DNA of 36,330 bases from Chitinophagaceae bacterium (GTDB lineage Bacteria > Bacteroidota > Bacteroidia > Chitinophagales > Chitinophagaceae), in assembly GCA_947456025.1 (NCBI GenBank), contig CANGQQ010000006.1:1-36330 (forward strand). The letters run 5' to 3'. This document shows, piece by piece, positions 25,950 to 36,330 of the stretch (positions within the stretch are counted from its first letter, which is position 1; each line of letters begins with the position of its first letter). The translations under genes and the position numbers were made by a program. The notes beneath the pieces are model-generated. The model saw only the letters and a list, made by a program, of their open reading frames with translations, was not told the origin of the DNA and made no database searches.

Positions 25950-27014
25950 TTAAACACCCGCAAATCCCAAGGACCGGATCAATTCTTTAGGCAAAACAGG
26001 CATTTTCTTACGTTCAATTAAAAACGTTGACAACGAGGAGAGATCTCTAAACACATAATGCTGCTGTACCGCTCCGTCCAGATATCCTGCACCTGAAGTG
26101 TTTCCGGTACCTACACGCATACCAATCATTCGACGAACCATTACCAGATGTTTGTGTCTCCATCCCGCAAGCCAATGATCTACCTCAATCAGTTTATCCA
26201 GAATTTGAAAAGACAACTGAAACACCGGAAAATCACGGTACATCATAATGAAAAGTGCCGACCGACGTGCAGCATCACTCAATGTATCAACCTGGGCGGC
26301 ATTTTCACGCATGAACGCAGCATCAAAATCATCCAACTTAGGCAATTCCCGTTCTGTAAGACTTGCTTTGTATAACGCACGATAGTCGCTCCAGAACGGG
26401 TGGGTTGTAGTTTCGTTTTGAAAAGCAGGCTGATAAGAGTTCCAATACCTGGAATCGAAGAATGGCATACGTTCCAGCCATCGGTTGATCAGTTGTAAAA
26501 TGGTGGGTTCACTTTCCAAAGAGTGAATGGAGTTGTAATCCTGTGGATCAAAACCACCTTCATTAGTCCGCTTGTAATAGTCTTTGTGGTGCCTGTTTTC
26601 CATTTTTAAACCCAATGTAGCTTCTACCAAACGAAACTGAAGACTCTGAAAACCGGAAGCAGGCGTTAAAAGATTCCGGAATTCCAGAAAATCCAGTGGG
26701 GTCATAGTATCCAGAATCGTTATTTGCTGATTGAGTAATTCGAGTATTTTAACCACACGGTTTAAGCGATGGCGACAAAGGTTCAAATCTTCCGAATTGT
26801 CATCAACAACCTCTTTGGAAAAGACTTTCCGGACAAAATCCAGTTCAAACAAAATTTGCTTGAACCACAATTCATACGCCTGATGAATGACAATGAATAG
26901 CATTTCATCGTGAGCAGGCGTGTTGCCTTCCTTAAAACTAAGAGGTTGCTGACTGTTTAAAATTTGTTCCAAACCAAGGTAAGTAGAATAGTATTGACCG
27001 GCATTGGGGTTCAT
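25950..27014 (-). CDS. kynA: Tryptophan 2,3-dioxygenase
   Basis: Likely start MNPNAGQYYSTYLGLEQILNSQQPLSF (27014; track ORF extends to 27110); AHDEMLFIVIHQAYELWFKQILFELD; TPLDFLEFRNLLTPASGFQSLQFRLVEATLGLK; HKHLVMVRRMIGMRVGTGNTSGAGYLD. Confidence 0.93.
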   Translation of the reverse strand: MNPNAGQYYSTYLGLEQILNSQQPLSFKEGNTPAHDEMLFIVIHQAYELWFKQILFELDFVRKVFSKEVVDDNSEDLNLCRHRLNRVVKILELLNQQITILDTMTPLDFLEFRNLLTPASGFQSLQFRLVEATLGLKMENRHHKDYYKRTNEGGFDPQDYNSIHSLESEPTILQLINRWLERMPFFDSRYWNSYQPAFQNETTTHPFWSDYRALYKASLTERELPKLDDFDAAFMRENAAQVDTLSDAARRSALFIMMYRDFPVFQLSFQILDKLIEVDHWLAGWRHKHLVMVRRMIGMRVGTGNTSGAGYLDGAVQQHYVFRDLSSLSTFLIERKKMPVLPKELIRSLGFAGV

Positions 27015-27210
27015 ATAGCAAAATTTAGGGCGGCAAGGTAAACTATTTTCAAGATATGTTTTTATGCGTTTGATCATCATCAGGCGAACAAAAACAGTGG
27101 ATTCCGGCAAAAAACGAGCCTGAAAAAACGACTGCGGATGCGACCGGTTTTCTTTTCCACAACTGCCTGATTTTTGTTGAAAAACAATCCGGAATTAACC
27201 CCATTTTCAA

Positions 27211-27241
27211 TTGAGAATCAAGCTGCTTTTCGGTATCTTTG
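27211..27241 (+). promoter_or_regulatory. Putative Bacteroidota-type promoter for gyrA (TTG-N20-TATCTTTG)
   Basis: TTG at 27211-27213, 20-nt spacer, exact TAnnTTTG match at 27234-27241, 18 bp before the ATG at 27260. Confidence 0.6.
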
Positions 27242-27259
27242 GCAGCCTTAATTGAGAAT

Positions 27260-29836
27260 ATGGATCATACAGAAAATACAATGGAAAATGGAGACTCGAA
27301 CATAGGTCGTGTCATCCCGGTGAATATTGAAGAGCAGATGAAAACAGCCTACATCGATTACTCTATGTCGGTAATCGTTGGTCGTGCACTTCCGGATGTG
27401 CGGGATGGATTAAAACCCGTACATCGTCGCATCTTGTATGCGATGAACGAACTGGGACTTCAATACAACAAAGCATACAAGAAAAGTGCCCGTGTAGTTG
27501 GGGAAGTACTTGGTAAATACCATCCACATGGCGATAGTTCCGTTTATGATGCAATGGTGAGGATGGCACAGGAGTGGAGTATGCGTTACACATTGGTTGA
27601 CGGACAGGGTAACTTCGGAAATCAGGATGGAGACGGACCAGCGGCCATGCGTTACACAGAAGTTCGCATGGAACGTTTGACCGAAAGTATGATGGATGAC
27701 ATCGACAAGGAAACCGTTGATTTCAATCTCAACTTCGATGATTCCGAAAAAGAACCTTCCGTTTTACCAAGTAGAATACCCAACTTATTGGTTAATGGTT
27801 CCAGTGGTATTGCCGTAGGTATGGCTACCAATATGATGCCGCACAACCTTAGTGAGGTAATCGATGGTTGTATAGCCTACATCGACAATCGTGAAATCAC
27901 GATTGATGAACTGATGCAGTATGTAAAGGCGCCTGATTTTCCAACAGCCGGTACCATCTATGGAATGGAAGGTATTAAAGCCGGATTTCATACAGGACGA
28001 GGCAGGGTTGTGCTGCGTGGCAAGGTCTCCATTGAAGCAAAATCAAGCGGAAGAGAACAAATCATCATCACCGAAGTGCCGTATCAGGTCAACAGAGATA
28101 CCTTAACGGATAAGATCGGGCAATTGGTAAACGACAAAACCATTGAGGGGATTGTTCACGTCAACAACGAAAGTAATCAGAAAGAAGGTACCCGGATTGT
28201 CATTGATCTGCGAAGAGATGCCGTTGCAAATGTCATTGTCAATCAGTTGTACAAATACACCGAGTTGCAAACATCTTACGGCATCAACAATGTGGCATTG
28301 GTTAAAGGAAGGCCACGTACATTGAATCTGAAAGATCTGATTTCTGAGTTTGTCGAATTCAGGCACGAAGTGGTTGTTCGTCGTGCGCGTTATGAACTTC
28401 GAAAAGCACAGGAACGGGCTCATATCTTGCAAGGCTACCTGATTGCCTTGGATCATCTGGATGAAGTCATTAGTTTGATCCGTAGTTCTGCCACACCTGA
28501 AATTGCAAAAGAAAACCTGATCAATGCAGGATGGGGACTGGATGAAATTCAGGCGAAAGCAATTCTGGAATTGCGTTTGCAACGGTTAACGGGCATGGAG
28601 CGCGACAAAATCAAAAACGAGTACAATGAACTGATGAATTTGATTGCCCATTTGAATGAACTGTTGAGCAACGAGGGAATGCGTTATGAACTGATAAAGA
28701 AAGAATTGATCGAGATCAAAGACAAATACGGCGATAAACGTCGTACCGAAATCACCTACCTGGACGATGAAGTCCGGATGGAAGATCTCATCAAGGAAGA
28801 GGATGTTGTTATTACGATTTCACATCTGGGTTATGTAAAGAGAACATCTACAACCGAATACAGACAACAACGCAGAGGCGGAAGAGGGGCCATTGGAAGT
28901 AAAACCCGTGAAGAAGACTATGTTGAACATTTATTTGTTGCGTCCACGCATCACACCTTATTGTTCTTTACCGAAAAAGGAAGATGCTACTGGTTAAAAG
29001 CCTATGAGATTCCGGAGGGCGATAAAACCAGCAAAGGAAGAGCCATTCAAAACCTGATGCAACTGAGTCCAGACGACAAAGTTCGTGCCATCATTGATGT
29101 CAAAAACATTGAAGATGAAGAGTTTATAAAAAACCATTACATCGTCCTTTGTACCCGTAAAGGAATCATCAAAAAGACAATTTTGGAGGATTTCAGCAGA
29201 AGAAGAGCAACCGGGGTCAATGCTATCACGATTGTTGAAGGCGATCAGCTACTGGAAGCTAAAATGACGGACGGAAACAGCGAAATCATGATGGCTGTCA
29301 AAAGCGGACGCGCGATACGTTTCCCGGAAGAAAAAGTCCGTTCCACAGGAAGAGGAGCGATTGGTGTTGCAGGAATTGAGGTTGACGATGAGAGCGATGA
29401 AGTTGTTGGTATGATTTGTGTGAATAAAGATGATCGTTCACGCACTGTTTTGGTGGTTAGTGAAAAAGGGTATGGAAAACGTACCGCTGTAGATGAGTAC
29501 AGAATAACCAATCGCGGAGGAAAAGGAGTAAAAACGATTAATGTCACCGACAAAACAGGATCGCTGGTTGGTATTATGGAAGTAACCGAGAAAGAAGATC
29601 TGATGATCAGTTGCAAAAGCGGTATTACCATCCGCATGGCAATCAATCAAATCAGTGAACTGGGTCGCGCTACACAGGGAGTTCGTTTGATTCGGATTGA
29701 TGAAGGCGATGCGATAGCCGCTATCAGCAGAATTGAAGAAGCGGATGAACTCATTGAAAACGATGAAAACGCTCCGGAAGGCACTTTGCCCGAAGAACCG
29801 AATGCATCAACCGAAAGCAATGAGGTAGTCGAATAA
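27260..29836 (+). CDS. gyrA: DNA gyrase subunit A
   Basis: [99 protein letters not shown]; GyrA-box-like QQRRGGRGA; acidic C-terminal tail. Confidence 0.97.
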   Translation: MDHTENTMENGDSNIGRVIPVNIEEQMKTAYIDYSMSVIVGRALPDVRDGLKPVHRRILYAMNELGLQYNKAYKKSARVVGEVLGKYHPHGDSSVYDAMVRMAQEWSMRYTLVDGQGNFGNQDGDGPAAMRYTEVRMERLTESMMDDIDKETVDFNLNFDDSEKEPSVLPSRIPNLLVNGSSGIAVGMATNMMPHNLSEVIDGCIAYIDNREITIDELMQYVKAPDFPTAGTIYGMEGIKAGFHTGRGRVVLRGKVSIEAKSSGREQIIITEVPYQVNRDTLTDKIGQLVNDKTIEGIVHVNNESNQKEGTRIVIDLRRDAVANVIVNQLYKYTELQTSYGINNVALVKGRPRTLNLKDLISEFVEFRHEVVVRRARYELRKAQERAHILQGYLIALDHLDEVISLIRSSATPEIAKENLINAGWGLDEIQAKAILELRLQRLTGMERDKIKNEYNELMNLIAHLNELLSNEGMRYELIKKELIEIKDKYGDKRRTEITYLDDEVRMEDLIKEEDVVITISHLGYVKRTSTTEYRQQRRGGRGAIGSKTREEDYVEHLFVASTHHTLLFFTEKGRCYWLKAYEIPEGDKTSKGRAIQNLMQLSPDDKVRAIIDVKNIEDEEFIKNHYIVLCTRKGIIKKTILEDFSRRRATGVNAITIVEGDQLLEAKMTDGNSEIMMAVKSGRAIRFPEEKVRSTGRGAIGVAGIEVDDESDEVVGMICVNKDDRSRTVLVVSEKGYGKRTAVDEYRITNRGGKGVKTINVTDKTGSLVGIMEVTEKEDLMISCKSGITIRMAINQISELGRATQGVRLIRIDEGDAIAAISRIEEADELIENDENAPEGTLPEEPNASTESNEVVE

Positions 29837-29881
29837 ATTGATTTATAGCAAATTACATTTATTAATTAAAAATAAATTTAA

Positions 29882-31150
29882 ATGAAAAATCTTTTCCTTC
29901 TAGGAATGTCGCTGTTTCTGATTTTTGGATTCGGCAGTGCCCAGGACTTAAAGAAAGTACGTAATGCGTATGAAAAAAAGGATTGGTTGAAAGCAAAAGA
30001 GGCGGTTGACCTTTTATTGACCAATGAAAAAGAGCAAAAAAGTTGGGAAGGCTGGTTTTATAAAGGAATGATTTACGGACAAATCGCTAAATCTGCCGAT
30101 TTAAAATCCGGTACTCCGGATGCCTGGAACCAATCCATCGAAGCCTATCAAAAAGCCATGGAACTGGATCCAAAACAATCAGAGACCTATATGGCGTTAC
30201 GCAGTTATCCCATTTTTGACAACTATCTTGAAATCCAAAAAGAGGCCAATGAATTGTATAATAATCAGGATTACAAAGGCGCCCTGGATAAATACAAGCA
30301 AGCCAACCGTGTTGGAAGATTTATTTACAACAACAAATGGGCGCTAAGTGAAGTAGATACCGTTTTATTTTACTATGCAGGAGCTGCTGCCATGCAATCG
30401 GACAATACCGAGGATGCGGTTCAGTTCTTTCAGAAATTATGTGACGCTTCGGTTAGTGGAGAAGGTTTTGATATGTGCTATCGGTATGTAACTTACTATT
30501 ACAATAAAAAAGGAGATCAGGTCAACACAGCTAAATATACCACACTTGGACGTAAATTATACCCAAGCGACACTTATTATGATAAGCTGGACCTGGATAA
30601 TGAACGTAAAAACGGCGTGGGACCTAGTTTATTTGCCAAATACGAGACTGTCCTGCAACGTGAATCCAAAGATTATGAGATTCGGTTCGATTTTGCTGCC
30701 GAAATGTTCAATTGGCTGTACATGGACCAAAAAGCAACAAATGAAGAGAAACCGATTTATTTTGAAAAAATCGTCAATCAACTAAAACAATGCATCGAAA
30801 TTGATCCCAAAAATGCCGATGCGCATCTTTTGATGGGCAAAACGTATTTCAATGAAGCTGCGGCGATCCAGGATGATTTGAAAACGATCAAAGGTGCAAC
30901 ACCGGCCGATACTCAAAAGAAGGTTGAATTAAAAAAGAAAATGGAACTGCGCATGAATGAATCCTTACCGTATTTAGAAAATGCGTTGGCCATTTTTGAA
31001 GCAGTAGATCCTGAAAGTTTCAAAAAGGACAAACGGCTTAAAAACGAATACAAGAACACGCTTTACATTTTAGTGGATGCGTATCGTTTTCTGGGTAACA
31101 AGGAAAAGGAGCAGTATTACGACAAAAAATATCAAGTACTCAATCAATAG
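29882..31150 (+). CDS. Secreted/periplasmic TPR-repeat protein
   Basis: Signal MKNLFLLGMSLFLIFGFGSAQ; TPR-like segments SIEAYQKAMELDPKQSETYMAL and LKQCIEIDPKNADAHLLMGKTYFNEA. Confidence 0.8.
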   Translation: MKNLFLLGMSLFLIFGFGSAQDLKKVRNAYEKKDWLKAKEAVDLLLTNEKEQKSWEGWFYKGMIYGQIAKSADLKSGTPDAWNQSIEAYQKAMELDPKQSETYMALRSYPIFDNYLEIQKEANELYNNQDYKGALDKYKQANRVGRFIYNNKWALSEVDTVLFYYAGAAAMQSDNTEDAVQFFQKLCDASVSGEGFDMCYRYVTYYYNKKGDQVNTAKYTTLGRKLYPSDTYYDKLDLDNERKNGVGPSLFAKYETVLQRESKDYEIRFDFAAEMFNWLYMDQKATNEEKPIYFEKIVNQLKQCIEIDPKNADAHLLMGKTYFNEAAAIQDDLKTIKGATPADTQKKVELKKKMELRMNESLPYLENALAIFEAVDPESFKKDKRLKNEYKNTLYILVDAYRFLGNKEKEQYYDKKYQVLNQ

Positions 31151-31172
31151 GAGAATTCAACGATACTGTTTT

Positions 31173-31207
31173 AAAGAAGGCTATCCATTGGGTAGCTTTC
31201 TTTTTTT
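31173..31207 (+). terminator. Rho-independent terminator after the TPR gene
   Basis: AAAGAAGGCTATCC-ATT-GGGTAGCTTTCTTT followed by a T run. Confidence 0.85.
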
Positions 31208-31260
31208 AACAGCTCATATGGGATGGATGCTTAAAATTAAGCTACTTAACATAATATTAA

Positions 31261-32235
31261 TTATGCGTTGAAATAACTGATTTCAGAACGAAAGTCCAGG
31301 TATGGATAAAGCTTTGACAATGCCTCAGCTTTAAGGAGATTCCTTTTTAGAAAATCACGGTGCTGACTGGAATCCGAATGAAATGGTTTGTGTTTACGCG
31401 CAATAACCAGTTGCCGAATCTCCGTCAATAATGCTTTGGTAGCAGGATCAAAAGCATAATCCGTAAAATGTTCCATCACAAATTGCGTGGCGGCATAATT
31501 GGGATGCGCCAGATCGATATCATAAAACCGGTAATCTCTCAAAACATCTATAACGAGTTCATAAGCCGGAAAATAAAACAAACGGTCAAATTTTTGAACC
31601 AAATGATGCACCGTTTCAATTAATCGTGCCTTGCTACGGTTGTTCTCGGATACACCATCACGTAAATGACGGACCGGACTGATCGTAAAAATGATTTTTA
31701 ACTTCGGATTGAAATGAAACAATTGATGGATAGTATTGTCCAAGCCAGCGATTTGCTCATCGATCGGAATCAGATACTTTTCAAACCAAGATGCAGGCGC
31801 TTTATGACAATTAGCGACATCCCGACGTGTTTCTTGCAACTTATAGACAAAGGAAGAACCGAGGGTTATAATCAACCAGTCGGCCTCTTTCAAAAAACGA
31901 TGTGCATTTTGTTGTGATGCATTGATGCCATTCAGGCATAAGTCACGATCGGGATTGGAAAAACGACTGTGATGATCCCAACTTTGATACAATTCATTGT
32001 ATAAATGCAAATCAGCATCCGAATATTGACGATTCTGAATATAAGAAACCAAGCTTCGGCAAACACTGGCAGGTTCAAACAAAATACCGTTTGGATTTTG
32101 GAGCGTTTGGAATTTGGATTCGGACAAACTATTTCCGATATGCTCTGTAAAGCAAGACCCAATCAACATTACTTTATGTGCATACGTGATGGGTGCCGGT
32201 AAAGGCTTGATATCGATGTGTGTAAAGAAATTCAT
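31261..32235 (-). CDS. GSCFA domain protein
   Basis: MLIGSCFTEHIGNSLSESKFQTLQNPNGILFEP...LIITLGSSFVYKL...CHKAPASWF...FTISPVRHLRDG: characteristic GSCF, LG(S/T) and SPVRH motifs. Confidence 0.92.
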   Translation of the reverse strand: MNFFTHIDIKPLPAPITYAHKVMLIGSCFTEHIGNSLSESKFQTLQNPNGILFEPASVCRSLVSYIQNRQYSDADLHLYNELYQSWDHHSRFSNPDRDLCLNGINASQQNAHRFLKEADWLIITLGSSFVYKLQETRRDVANCHKAPASWFEKYLIPIDEQIAGLDNTIHQLFHFNPKLKIIFTISPVRHLRDGVSENNRSKARLIETVHHLVQKFDRLFYFPAYELVIDVLRDYRFYDIDLAHPNYAATQFVMEHFTDYAFDPATKALLTEIRQLVIARKHKPFHSDSSQHRDFLKRNLLKAEALSKLYPYLDFRSEISYFNA

Positions 32236-33089
32236 GATTTAAATAATTCATCAGCGATCAGCAGACTTTCGGCCAGGGCTTCCTTATCAATGGACAGCGG
32301 AATATGTTGTTCATCTAAAAAAGAGAGAATACTGACTGTATCCATGTTTCCGACCAATTCATCCTTGGCCATGGGGCAACCGCCAATTCCCCTTAAAGCT
32401 CCATCAAACCGTACACAACCCGCCTTGTATGCGGCATCCATTTTCGTCTTCCAGTTGGCATTTGTAGCATGCAAATGAACTCCAATTTCACAATCAGGTA
32501 ATTCCTGAATCATGAATGAGGTCATTTGATGAACTTGTTCAGGTGTGGCAATTCCTACAGTATCAGCCAAAGACAAAATCCGTATCCCCATTTGTGCAAG
32601 TTGATTTCCCCATTCAAATACAATTTCTTCATTCCAGGGATCGCCATATGGATTACCAAATCCCATCGATAAGTAAACCACCAATTCTTTCTTGCTCTTT
32701 TCACAAGTGGAAAAAATGGTCTCCACTCGTTTCAACGATTCTGCAATCGAGCTATTGGTATTCCTTTGCTGGAAGGTTTCTGAAACAGAAAACGGGAAAC
32801 CCAAGTAAGTGATTTCATCAAATGCCGCAGCCTCTTCAGCACCACGTTCGTTGGCGATGATCGCCAGTAGTTTAGAGTTGGAATTTTCTATTTGCAATTT
32901 TGAAATAACTTCCTTGGTATCCGCCATTTGAGGAATCGCTTTGGGCGAAACAAAACTTCCAAAATCCAGGGTATGAAACCCTACTTTTAATAAGGATTGT
33001 ATATAGCGGACCTTTTGTTCGGTTGGAATCTGTTGTTTCCATCCTTGCATTGCATCACGCGGACATTCAATAAGTTTGATTGGCGGCAT
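32232..33089 (-). CDS. Hydroxymethylglutaryl-CoA lyase
   Basis: KLIECPRDAMQG; DFGSFVSPKAIPQMADTKEV; LSLADTVGIATPEQV; HLHATNANWKTKMDAAYKAGCVRFDGALRGIGGCPMAKDELVGNMDT. Confidence 0.9.
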   Translation of the reverse strand: MPPIKLIECPRDAMQGWKQQIPTEQKVRYIQSLLKVGFHTLDFGSFVSPKAIPQMADTKEVISKLQIENSNSKLLAIIANERGAEEAAAFDEITYLGFPFSVSETFQQRNTNSSIAESLKRVETIFSTCEKSKKELVVYLSMGFGNPYGDPWNEEIVFEWGNQLAQMGIRILSLADTVGIATPEQVHQMTSFMIQELPDCEIGVHLHATNANWKTKMDAAYKAGCVRFDGALRGIGGCPMAKDELVGNMDTVSILSFLDEQHIPLSIDKEALAESLLIADELFKS

Positions 33090-33107
33090 CGTTGGTTATT
33101 CTTTGCG

Positions 33108-33872
33108 TTAAATTCGTTGTTTCATGGCTTCATACAGAATCATACCGGTTGCAACCGATACATTCAATGATTCAAATTGATTGTGCATGGGAATTTGAAA
33201 CCGTTCATCACAAATCTTCATTAAGGCTGGATAGATTCCATGCTCTTCTCCACCCATCACAATTGCACAAGGCTCTTTAAAATTGCAATCGTATATTTTT
33301 TGCGCAGCAGTCATTTCACTGGCGAATACTTTAACTCCATTCAGATGCAGTTCATCAACTGCCTTCATCAAACTATTGACTCTGCAAACAGCAATGTGTT
33401 CCAAGGCTCCGGCACTTGTAAGCAAAGCATCTTCATTTAATGCGCCCACTCCCTTCTCCGGTATAACCAAAGCCTGTACACCACAGCACCAGGCAGTTCG
33501 GGCAATTCCGCCAATATTCCTTATATCTGTAATTCCATCCAGCAGTAAAAACAAAGGCACCTCTCCCCTTTCAATTACCCACGATAGTACATCCTGTAAA
33601 TTCTGATAACGGATTTTGGATAACACCGCAATGATACCGCCATGATCGGCAATATGAAAACTGTTCAATTTCTCAACAGGGACTTTATTAATGGGTACAT
33701 TCCTTTGAAAGGCCAGTTTTTGAATCTCCTCATAGTCATCACCACGAAATTGATTGAGAACATAAATACGTTCTAATTCCTTCCCTTCAACCAATGCCTG
33801 ATATACTGTTTGAGAACCGGCCAGAAGTGTTGACTTCTTTGGGCGTTGCTGTTTTTGTCGGAATTGTTTCAC
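33108..33872 (-). CDS. rlmB: 23S rRNA (guanosine-2'-O-)-methyltransferase RlmB-type (SpoU/TrmH family)
   Basis: LAGSQTVYQALVEGKELERIYV; LDGITDIRNIGGIARTAWCCGVQALVIP; CAIVMGGEEHGIYPALMKICDERFQIPM; ESLNVSVATGMILYEAMKQR. Start is uncertain; GTG at 33872 preferred to the track TTG at 33887. Confidence 0.9.
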   Translation of the reverse strand: MKQFRQKQQRPKKSTLLAGSQTVYQALVEGKELERIYVLNQFRGDDYEEIQKLAFQRNVPINKVPVEKLNSFHIADHGGIIAVLSKIRYQNLQDVLSWVIERGEVPLFLLLDGITDIRNIGGIARTAWCCGVQALVIPEKGVGALNEDALLTSAGALEHIAVCRVNSLMKAVDELHLNGVKVFASEMTAAQKIYDCNFKEPCAIVMGGEEHGIYPALMKICDERFQIPMHNQFESLNVSVATGMILYEAMKQRI

Positions 33873-33884
33873 GATGCAAAGAAA

Positions 33885-33925
33885 CAAAAAAAGAAACCCA
33901 TAAACAGATTCGTTTATGGGTTTCT
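33885..33925 (-). terminator. Intrinsic terminator after metK (minus direction), directly before rlmB
   Basis: Perfect 14-bp stem AGAAACCCATAAAC-AGATTC-GTTTATGGGTTTCT (plus-strand reading); followed on the minus strand by a T run. Confidence 0.9.
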
Positions 33926-33942
33926 ATAAGAATATAGACTGA

Positions 33943-35199
33943 TTACTTTAAACCAAAAGCCTTTTTAACTTTTGATACATAATCTAATTTTTCCCATGTA
34001 AACAATTCCACTTTTGACTTTTTCACTTTTCCATCGGGTGATTTGAACGTTTTTTCCACGACTTCCGGAACACGGCCCATATGTCCGTAAGCTGCGGTCT
34101 CGCTATAGATGGGATTACGCAGTTTCAAACGTTGCTCGATAAAGTAAGGACGCATATCAAAAATGCCTTCTACTATTTTGGCGATTTGTCCATCCGTCAA
34201 ATTCACTTTCGAGGTTCCGTAAGTATTCACATTAATGGAAGTTGGTTTCGCAACACCAATAGCATAAGATACCTGAACCAGCACCTCATCGCACAATCCG
34301 GCAGCAACCAGATTTTTGGCGATATGACGTGTTGCATAGGCTGCAGAACGATCCACTTTAGAAGGATCTTTTCCGCTGAACGCACCACCACCATGAGCAC
34401 CTTTACCGCCGTATGTATCAACAATGATTTTACGTCCGGTCAACCCTGTATCACCGTGCGGACCACCAATTACAAACTTTCCGGTTGGGTTGATATGGTA
34501 TTTAATATCATTATTAAACAGCTTCGCATATTTCTTGTACTTCGATTTGATTCTTGGAATTAAAATGTTGATGACATCTGCTTTAATTTTCGCCAACATT
34601 TTTGCTTCTGAATCAAAATCATCGTGCTGCGTTGAAATAACGATTGCATCAATACGAATCGGACGGTTGTTGTCATCGTATTCTAATGTAACCTGACTTT
34701 TGGCATCTGGACGCAAGTACGGCATTTTTGAATTTTTCTCTCTGCGAATAGCAGCCAATTCAATCAACAAATTATGAGCCAGATCCAATGCCAAGGGCAT
34801 ATAGTGTTCTGTTTCGTTGGTAGCGTAACCAAACATCATTCCCTGGTCACCGGCCCCTTGTTCTTCTTTTTTCTTACGATCAACGCCCTGATTGATATCG
34901 GAACTTTGTTCGTGTATGGCAGAAAGAACACCACAGGAATCCGCTTCAAACATGTATTCACTTTTCGTGTAGCCGATTTTACGAATTACACCGCGGGCAA
35001 TCTCCTGAACATCCAGATAAGCTTTTGACTTCACTTCTCCGGCAAGAACTACTTGTCCGGTTGTTACCAATGTTTCACAAGCTACTTTTGATTGAGGATC
35101 AAATGCAAGGAAATTATCAATCAAAGCGTCAGATATTTGATCTGCTACTTTGTCCGGATGGCCTTCGGATACACTTTCCGATGTAAATAAGTATGGCAT
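33943..35199 (-). CDS. metK: S-adenosylmethionine synthetase
   Basis: Start at [31 protein letters not shown] (35199; track ORF extends to 35334); [76 protein letters not shown]. Confidence 0.97.
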   Translation of the reverse strand: MPYLFTSESVSEGHPDKVADQISDALIDNFLAFDPQSKVACETLVTTGQVVLAGEVKSKAYLDVQEIARGVIRKIGYTKSEYMFEADSCGVLSAIHEQSSDINQGVDRKKKEEQGAGDQGMMFGYATNETEHYMPLALDLAHNLLIELAAIRREKNSKMPYLRPDAKSQVTLEYDDNNRPIRIDAIVISTQHDDFDSEAKMLAKIKADVINILIPRIKSKYKKYAKLFNNDIKYHINPTGKFVIGGPHGDTGLTGRKIIVDTYGGKGAHGGGAFSGKDPSKVDRSAAYATRHIAKNLVAAGLCDEVLVQVSYAIGVAKPTSINVNTYGTSKVNLTDGQIAKIVEGIFDMRPYFIEQRLKLRNPIYSETAAYGHMGRVPEVVEKTFKSPDGKVKKSKVELFTWEKLDYVSKVKKAFGLK

Positions 35200-35223
35200 A
35201 TTTGTGTTGAAATTTAATGCGAG

Positions 35224-35231
35224 CAAAGATA
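35224..35231 (-). promoter_or_regulatory. Putative -7 element of metK (TATCTTTG)
   Basis: Minus strand reads TATCTTTG, an exact TAnnTTTG match, 24 bp before the metK ATG. Confidence 0.45.
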
Positions 35232-35251
35232 AGTTCGGAATATATTCAATA

Positions 35252-36330
35252 TCATTGTTTTGAATAATAAATTCTAACAAACATCGGATATTGGCTGTGT
35301 AACCCTCCGCCCAGTTTGACTCTTCCGTAAGCAAGCGGATTGATCCCTGTTAAACTGGAAACCCCATTTCTGAACTCTGTATAGTATGGTGCCGTCAATT
35401 TCAGATCCTTCCGTTGCGTATTCCCATTGATGACGTTTTGAACATAACGGGTGATGTTCAGTTTGTATTCCGACACTGTATTGGATGAAGGGTCTTTAAC
35501 ATAGGAAGGGAAACCTCCGAGATAGCGGGTATTGATGGAATACAATGACACATTCCGGAAGAAATCATAAGATGCAGGAGTCCAGTAATTCAAGCTGTCA
35601 TAGGGCAATGGCGCATTTTTACCCTCCGTATCGAGTGCATACAAATGCAAAGCCGGGGAGATAAAAAGATTTTCCAGTACCAAGGGCCCTTCATAAAGCT
35701 GACGGGCAACAAGTTCGGCCCTGTGAACGATGTATTTTTTCCCAACCAGTGTATCAAATGCCGGTGTTTGAATGCGTACGGCCGTACCCGGGGCCGTTAA
35801 GACATAGGAAAGCGATGAGGGCAATCCCGAAGTCAAAACAGATTCAGCACTACTGCCTGAAAAGTTTCTGTGGATTTTATTTGCATTGGCGCTACGGATC
35901 AATTCAGGTACAAAAGGGAAATTGGCCACCAGCGTGTCGATACCGCCCGTTGGCTTCAGCATGCGGTAGTAAACATTCAGGCGTGTTTTTACATCCGACA
36001 AACTGAAATAATGCATTGCATTACCCGATGTTGTTGAATCGGGAATCAAAGCAAATCCGTTTAAAAAGGTTTTGAACGTCGTATCATTCCGAAACGCTCC
36101 CGTAACATTGTTTTCGTCTAAAATAGACCTTCCCAATGCATCACTCAGGCGGATGCGCAATTGATTGAACGCACTATCTGTTTTAAAAGCGAGTTTGTAT
36201 CCTTTTCGGATTTCTGCAGCCGTGAATGATTTCGAGCCTAAAAAATCTGTTGTGAAGAAATCAGGCGCTTCGTTGATTTTGTATCTGCGATCCGGCTTAA
36301 AATTGGGATCGGTAATCCGGTACACACTAA
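35252..36330 (-). CDS. DUF4270-like protein, C-terminal part (5' end beyond window edge)
   Basis: Frame is open to the right edge. Contains [20 protein letters not shown]...[15 protein letters not shown]...[27 protein letters not shown] and C-terminal [29 protein letters not shown], typical of DUF4270. Confidence 0.75.
   Translation of the reverse strand, partial: SVYRITDPNFKPDRRYKINEAPDFFTTDFLGSKSFTAAEIRKGYKLAFKTDSAFNQLRIRLSDALGRSILDENNVTGAFRNDTTFKTFLNGFALIPDSTTSGNAMHYFSLSDVKTRLNVYYRMLKPTGGIDTLVANFPFVPELIRSANANKIHRNFSGSSAESVLTSGLPSSLSYVLTAPGTAVRIQTPAFDTLVGKKYIVHRAELVARQLYEGPLVLENLFISPALHLYALDTEGKNAPLPYDSLNYWTPASYDFFRNVSLYSINTRYLGGFPSYVKDPSSNTVSEYKLNITRYVQNVINGNTQRKDLKLTAPYYTEFRNGVSSLTGINPLAYGRVKLGGGLHSQYPMFVRIYYSKQ

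Noticed and set aside
27430-27660. Quinolone-resistance substitutions in the GyrA QRDR
   Set aside because: [17 protein letters not shown] keeps Ser and Asp at the main resistance positions, so there is no sign of resistance.
28103-28582. 159-aa minus-strand ORF opposite gyrA
   Set aside because: Antisense to a highly conserved gyrA region, low-complexity F/Q/N-rich shadow translation, no start context.
29245-29646. 133-aa minus-strand ORF opposite gyrA
   Set aside because: Antisense shadow ORF rich in S/T/P from codon bias of the true gene.
34081-34563. 160-aa plus-strand ORF opposite metK
   Set aside because: Lies entirely antisense to a certain metK; the translation has no recognisable domain and such shadow ORFs are expected opposite conserved genes.
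35200-35260. Possible SAM riboswitch upstream of metK
   Set aside because: Only about 20 nt lies between the predicted -7 box and the ATG, too short for a known SAM riboswitch, and no conserved core was seen.
1-36330. tRNA, rRNA, transposon, integrase, toxin-antitoxin or defence module
   Set aside because: No diagnostic motifs, inverted-repeat ends or clover-leaf sequences were recognised by eye; a tRNAscan/Infernal/ISfinder run would be needed to exclude short elements.

Overview
This 36.3 kb window comes from a Bacteroidota chromosome. Support for that: a T9SS type A C-terminal sorting domain, DUF4249, DUF4270, DUF3822 and GSCFA families, a 286-aa primary sigma factor, and TAnnTTTG-type -7 boxes. 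The left ~8.3 kb is one giant, 5'-truncated secreted repeat protein with three different tandem-repeat blocks (3x89 aa MBG-type, 3x88 aa beta-helix-like, 5x~93 aa Ig-like) ending in a T9SS sorting signal. The remainder is dense and mostly housekeeping: Prc/Tsp protease, threonine aldolase, RpoD, a DUF4249 lipoprotein, TrxB, FolB, TPR proteins, an unusual radical SAM protein, a MATE transporter, a DUF3822-rsmD-fau-lpxK-rnr-polyprenyl synthase operon, tryptophan 2,3-dioxygenase, GyrA, GSCFA, HMG-CoA lyase, RlmB, MetK and a truncated DUF4270 protein. Several intrinsic terminators are clear by eye. I see no rRNA, tRNA, CRISPR array, transposase or phage module, and no convincing complete novel system. 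The best leads are the radical SAM protein with a CX4CX2C cluster motif (instead of CX3CX2C), the modular repeat protein with nearly identical 267-bp tandem repeats, an RsmD with GPPY instead of D/NPPY, and predicted leaderless promoters. Family names are assigned by recognising motifs in the translations; no searches were run.
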